From the NCBI GenBank assembly GCA_039105265.1, contig JAPFFF010000022.1, positions 1,178,001 through 1,242,000 on the forward strand: 64,000 bases of DNA, written 5' to 3'. Positions 58,770 through 64,000 of this stretch are shown in pieces (position 1 is the stretch's first letter; every line of letters begins with the position of its first letter). This stretch comes from Tritrichomonas musculus (Eukaryota; Parabasalia; Tritrichomonadida; Tritrichomonadidae). The notes below the pieces were generated by a model. It searched no databases. It saw only the letters and a list, made by a program, of their open reading frames with translations, and was not told the DNA's origin. The translations under genes and the position numbers were made by a program.

Positions 58770-60012
58770 ATGGCTTTCAACCAAAATTCATTTATTGATT
58801 TTACTAATAACGATATTGTTGAATCTATTAATAATATTAATCAAGGACTTAATGAAAATCTTGAAATTGCAGATGTTCGTCGATATCGAGGAGGTGCTAA
58901 ATTACGAAATATCAAAACATTATATACATATCTAAATCAACATAACGCTCAAGAAATAATTAATCCTGATTTTAAAGATGATAATGAATTTGAAGAAGGT
59001 CTTGATAACTTCATTATTCATGAACAAGAACGTCACAAACAATTATTAAATGAATCTTATGAACGAAATTATGAAAATATATCAAAACGTGAATCATTTT
59101 ATGATGATGAACAACCAAATGAATCTGATGTTGAATACTTTGAACAAGAGCAAAATAAAATTAAACGACATTATGAAATCGAAGATGCAATTAAACGTGC
59201 AAATGAAGCAGTTGACAATGCAATTCAATTAATCAAACAATATAATAAACAAGAGAATCTCAAGAAAATTGAACAAAAAGAAATTCACGATAAATCCCAT
59301 TTACTTGAATATTATATTCCTGAAAACGAAGAATTATATGAATATCTTGATAAATTCAATAACAAATTTAAATCAAAACACAATGATTATCTTATGATTA
59401 ATAAACCACAAGATTTTAATAAGGCTGTTAATGCTTGGAAACATTATAACAACTATCCCGAAACAAATATTACCCAGAAACAATTCGATGGTTCCCCAAT
59501 TGTTATTTATTATTTCAATCAAATCTCATCATTAAATTAAATCTTCGAATCATTACAACAAGTTTTTGATACTGAACTCAAACCATTCAAAATTCATTTT
59601 CAAATATCTGGTGTATTTGAATCTCCTACAGTTAATTTTGGTGAAGATTTTGAAGATTCTGATGAAAATAAATATGAATATGAGGCTCGTGAAATCAAAT
59701 GGAGAAACTTTAAAGAATCAATTCCAATTATTGTAAATTCAATTCAGGACCTTGATTATGTTAAAATGTATATTGAATCAAATCTCCATTCATATGAAAC
59801 AACATCTTCATCAACTAAATTAACAATTGTTGGTTCAATTTCATTTACTGTCTCACGAATGCGAAAGGTTACTGGTCATATCAAGGAACTACCAGAAGAA
59901 TTCATCAAAAATGATTTTATTATATCTGACAATGAAGATGATAAATTATGTTTCTATCGATTTTTAGCAATCTGTTTAAATAATGAATTAGCAAATACTA
60001 AAAAATATGGAC

Positions 60013-60247
60013 AATCGTTTTTTTCTACGCCACTTTTTGAATGGTTTTTCTATCCAGGAATATACGCACCTGTGATCACCACAGGGCTGCGCGAAGCCGA
60101 ATCAGGCTCCTTGAATTGCTAGATGTATCGGGAAGCCATTTGAACTAAATATTTATGCATTATTTAGCAAAAATTGAATAAAAAATGTATAAAAAAGTAT
60201 TCAAAAAGTTTAAAAGTTTTCAAAAAGTGGCGTAGAAAAATACGATT
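60013..60247. mobile_element. Small inverted-repeat transposon inside the module C polymerase
   Basis: Ends TTTTCTACGCCACTTTTTGA and the reverse complement, with the match extending outward to AATCGT. About 235 bases. No clear flanking duplication. The interior has a short palindromic stretch CCTGTGATCACCACAGG. The CACTTTTTGA end resembles the hairpin at 45,867. Confidence 0.75.
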
Positions 60248-61571
60248 CCCCAAAAAATATCGAGTACAAGATAGAACTAAGGTTGCTAAAAAAATCCTTC
60301 TCAAAGAATATAATATTGAATATAACACCAAAATTCCAAAACAAGGATTAAATATTCTCAAAGAATTCAAAGGAGTAACAATGGAACAAATGGAAGAATT
60401 GTCTAAGAAATATCATCTCAACATTAATATTTATGAGTTTCATAAAACTGATAATTCTTCCTATTATGACTTATCTGAACAATGGTTTTTCGATAAATCT
60501 TATCCAACTCATTCTGTATTGCTTTTCTCGAAAGACCAAATAATTCATATCATGTACATAAAGAATCCTGAAAAACTAACTCAAATACATATTTGTCCAA
60601 AATGTCATTCATACACTCATCGTGGCAATTCTCAAATCAATCGATTTGAAACTCATGTCAAACATTGTGATGGTGTTTTCAAGAAGAACTTTATTCCAAA
60701 CAAGGAACCACTTCCATTCTGTCCACATATTTTAAACAATCCAGTTTATGAATATTGTTTGGCATATGATTTAGAATGGAAACCTAACATTTATTATATG
60801 ACATACGATTTTGAAACAATGGAACAATCAGTTAACAAATCGATTTCTGATTCAACTGTAATCAATTCACGTTTGATACCTCTTTCTGTTGCTTCATGTG
60901 TTAAATTATCTTCAGGATTAATTACTAAACACTTTTCATTAAAAGATTCTGAAGAATTTATTCCAGAATGGATTTCATGATTGTTTGAACAATCGATGGA
61001 AGTACTGAATGATAAAATTAAATATGACAAATCGTTTCTACCCGCTGATAAAATTTATGATATTGATACAAATATTTATACAATAACCGTTTTCGGATTT
61101 AATTCCTCAAGATTTGATTCTAATTTGTTCAAGAAATATCTTAACCATTCACATTGGAAAGTTGAATCAAATTCATTAATTGGAACAATATCTTCATTAA
61201 AACAATTCATACTTGTTTCAAACCACCTTCCAACAAAATTACGATTCATTGATGCTCAATCATTTGTTGCTGGAGGAACATTAAAACAATTTGGCATTGA
61301 TTTTGGTGGACTTGATAATTCTGTAAAAGGTGTTTTCCCATATGAAGCTATCAATTCAAATAATTACAATGAAGTATTATCTAAATCCGAACCATTTTCA
61401 TACAACGACTTTGACAGCTATCTCAACCAAAAAAATCCACTCTCAAAATCTGATTACCAAATATATCTCGAAGATGCTAAAAACTATAAAACACGATGGG
61501 ATTACTTGCTTGCTTATAATGACAATGATGTTGAAATGATGATTAAACCAATTGACAATTTAATTCAACTC

Positions 61572-63311
61572 TAATCATGCGATTTGGGTGAATTTGGGTA
61601 ACAAAATTTTACCCAACCATTCAATTCTTACCCAGTATTCAAAAAGTTATTTTTTCATAAACGTATATTTGCACCTTATATTGACAGGTATTAAATTTTA
61701 AAAATTGTTTATTATTTAGTGTATTAAAAATAAATTCAATTAATTACCAATAAAATAATATATAATTGTCCATTTTTCATGAAAATAGCATGTTTAAAAT
61801 AAAGTATTCTTGTTTTTTTTAAAAAAAATACAAGTATTATTTTTAATATTAATATAATAAAAAATTTGAGTTTTTTTAAAAAATATGGTGTAATTAGTTT
61901 TACTAAGATATAAAATAGGTAATAAGGTATAAAGTTCAAAATATTAAGCAATGATTTTTTTTTTATTTTATGGTATTTTCAGTATCTTAAAATGAAATTG
62001 TTCATGCAATTAAATAATTGAATCATATAATTTATAATAATAATTGGATTAACACTATTAAAAATTCAACCCAATTTTGGATAATCAGACAAATAATATA
62101 TTATTCATTCTTCATATCTTTTAAAAAAATAAAGAAAAAAGAAAATAACAAAAAGAATTATAAAAAAATTTATAAAAAACAATTCTGTGCTAGTATTATG
62201 AAGGTATCTGAGTTAAAAGAGTTAAAGGAATTAAATGATAAAATGATTCAATCGAAAGGAGCTTCTAAAAATAATTAAATGAGAAGTTTTTTTAATTTTG
62301 CTCTAATCCAACCTGCAAAAAAGAAAGAAAACTAAACAATTTGCATCTGTAATACGATTATGTTTGCAATTAATCAACATCTGCAATCCATCTAGACTGT
62401 GATTTGTTTACATAATGTAATTCATCTGTAATTAGTCTTTATCTAGGATTTATCTAAATCTGTAATTAATCTTCGCCAATGAATCATCTCCATTTGCAAT
62501 TAATTTAGATCTGTGAGTCGTAATATGCAATTTATCTCCAATTCGTTCTCGCTTTTGATTAACTTTTATCTGTAATTAACTCTCGAGTGTAATTCATCTA
62601 AGTTTATAACTTATCTATATCTATAATTAATCTATATATGCAATTTGTGTTCATTTGTAATTAATATCCATCTACAATTCGTCTACGTATGCAATTAATC
62701 ACTAATCCAAATTCATCTGTAATAGATTACTCATTTGCAATTCATCGAGATCTGTAAATAACTTTCATCTGTAATTTGTCTTCGTTCATAATTAACCTAC
62801 ATCTATAATCGGTCTAGATTTGTAACTTGTCCACATATGTAATTCATCAATTATTCATCTATACTCCAATAAATATATAAAATTCATGATTTAAATACTA
62901 AACAAGTTTTAACCTTAAATTGACCACTTTTGCCATTGGGGAAATCTATTGAATTTGTTGGGTTAAAATACCAGCTAACCAATTTACCTAAAAAGGCCAA
63001 AATTTCAGAGGCATATGGTTAAATAATTCACCTTTGGGTTTTGGGTAATTTACCCAAACAAAGTTATTTAATTTTATTTAACGTATATAATTAAATAAAT
63101 ACTTTTTTTTTATAAATATATCAATAAATTTTGAATTTTTTATTATAATAATTAGAAAAATATGATATTTACTAGTAATAAAAATAAAAAAAAGCTATTT
63201 TTTTTATTATTTCTGATAGTATTGAAATATTTTTACCCAATTATGCTTACCCAATGGGTAGGGTTAAAAAAACAATAACCCAATAGAATTTGGGTAAAAA
63301 ACGCATGATTA
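61572..63311. mobile_element. hAT-like non-autonomous transposon inside the module C polymerase
   Basis: Ends TAATCATGCG and CGCATGATTA, flanked by the exact 8-base duplication TTCAACTC (61,564-61,571 and 63,312-63,319). It is 1,740 bases long. Subterminal repeats of TTTGGGTAA and TTACCCAA lie at both ends. The interior contains a degenerate minisatellite and no transposase. Confidence 0.9.
62330..62870 (+). repeat. Degenerate ~16-base minisatellite inside the transposon
   Basis: About 540 bases made of roughly 30 diverged units near the consensus ATCTGTAATTAATCT (period 16-17). Units differ strongly, so the array is old or fast-evolving. It lies wholly within the hAT-like element. Confidence 0.7.
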
Positions 63312-64000
63312 TTCAACTCAATGCTCAATACAAAGTTGATTTGATATCCAATCTATCATTATCTAAGAATGCATCTTGTATAAAATATGCTCTAGCATAC
63401 AAAGATTTCAATCCTCATGAAAATTATAATCCTATACTCAAATACAACGAATTCATGCCAAACCCTAAATGGTGGCAATTCAAATGTGAAAATTATTACA
63501 AACAAGATGAACGATATAACTTATCTCATCCAATTAAAAGAGACTTATCAAAATGTGTTTCGTCCAATGATTAAAAAGAATTTCTCAAACTTTACAATGA
63601 CCCAATTAAAGGTAAATGTCATCTTTGTAAAGAGCATTTCACATATCAAAACAAACCAACTCTTGATAGAATTAACAATGATATTGGACATGAATTTTCA
63701 AATTGTTTGTTGGCTTGTGCTGAATGCAATAAACTTCGAAAACGAGATGACCCAAAAATAACTGCATTGAGAATTCAATTAAAAAAATATTGTAAACTAC
63801 ATCATCTTCCAACTTTGATAAATAATGAAGATGAATATTATACAATTCGTAATGCAATTGCTGGTGGATTATCAAAAGTAATGCATCGTGTTAACATCAA
63901 AGGTGAAACTCATATCAACAAATTCCGTTACGATGGAATTAATAACAAGGTAATCTCTTATGAAACTTCAAACGTTCAAACACATATTCTGGGAATTGAT

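Larger units (their letters stand above)
58770..63999 (+). pseudogene. Module C: broken family-B DNA polymerase (polymerase 1 type), runs off the window
   Basis: A full-length relative of polymerase 1 up to the window end. The N-terminal charged region, peptidase-like region, zinc finger (CPKCHSY to a His-Cys pair), exonuclease motifs (YDFETME, FGFNSSRFD, YNDNDV), HNH-like insert (CHLCKEH, LDRINNDIGH) and the start of polymerase motif A can all be found in order. It is broken, with several breaks, and carries two transposon insertions (about 60,013-60,247 and 61,572-63,311). It is much lower in GC than polymerase 1, as expected of an older copy that has drifted to host composition. Confidence 0.8.

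Overview
The window is low-GC eukaryotic DNA, very A/T-rich between genes, with long A and T runs and many short terminal-inverted-repeat transposons. Open reading frames end in TAA, TAG and TGA, so the standard code applies. About two thirds of the window is virus-derived sequence of the Polinton/Maverick type: protein-primed family-B DNA polymerases, double-jelly-roll-type capsid proteins, an FtsK/HerA-like packaging ATPase, a retroviral-type integrase and fibre-like proteins. Nothing in the sequence fixes the host. An A/T-rich early-diverging fungus (Rhizophagus-like) or a parabasalid would fit, and that is inference only.

Layout. (1) 1-650: host-like DNA with a weak glycosyltransferase-like fragment on the minus strand. 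(2) About 651-36,830: element A, a large capsid-bearing element. Its left half holds three very long helical proteins (1,767-11,953), two disordered or charged proteins, the ATPase (13,691-14,554), a membrane-active small protein, a capsid gene (15,384-17,180) with a broken tandem copy, and fibre-like genes. Its right half (32.3-36.8 kb, minus strand) holds small proteins and lysine-rich DNA-binding proteins. A polymerase block of different base composition (about 21.9-26.9 kb) sits inside the fibre region. A hAT-like transposon (28,623-29,882) sits in a second fibre gene. (3) About 36,835-41,116: a second, GC-richer polymerase block. (4) 41.3-46.0 kb: module B, with small genes, a protein VI-like gene, a capsid gene and the integrase. 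Blocks 3 and 4 together could be one compact Polinton, polymerase at one end and integrase at the other, but no terminal inverted repeat was found. (5) 46-57 kb: host-like DNA with one intact-looking FkbM-type methyltransferase gene, a capsid C-terminal fossil, at least six inverted-repeat transposons (some nested) and two copies of a GC-rich tandem repeat. (6) 57 kb to the end: module C, an older, broken polymerase-bearing element carrying two transposon insertions and running off the window.

How the genes fit together: the ATPase, capsid protein and protein VI-like protein form a recognisable particle-assembly set. The order small minus-strand gene, protein VI-like minus-strand gene, capsid plus-strand gene is kept in both A and B. 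Fibre genes would give host attachment. The polymerases would replicate a linear genome from protein primers and the integrase would insert it. A and B have long open genes and look young. C is clearly older.

The most notable points are the separate base composition of the polymerase blocks, a short spacer motif shared between two divergent polymerase blocks, a cysteine-peptidase-like domain in front of all polymerases, phage-type tail-fibre repeats in a eukaryotic element, and the giant helical-repeat proteins of element A.
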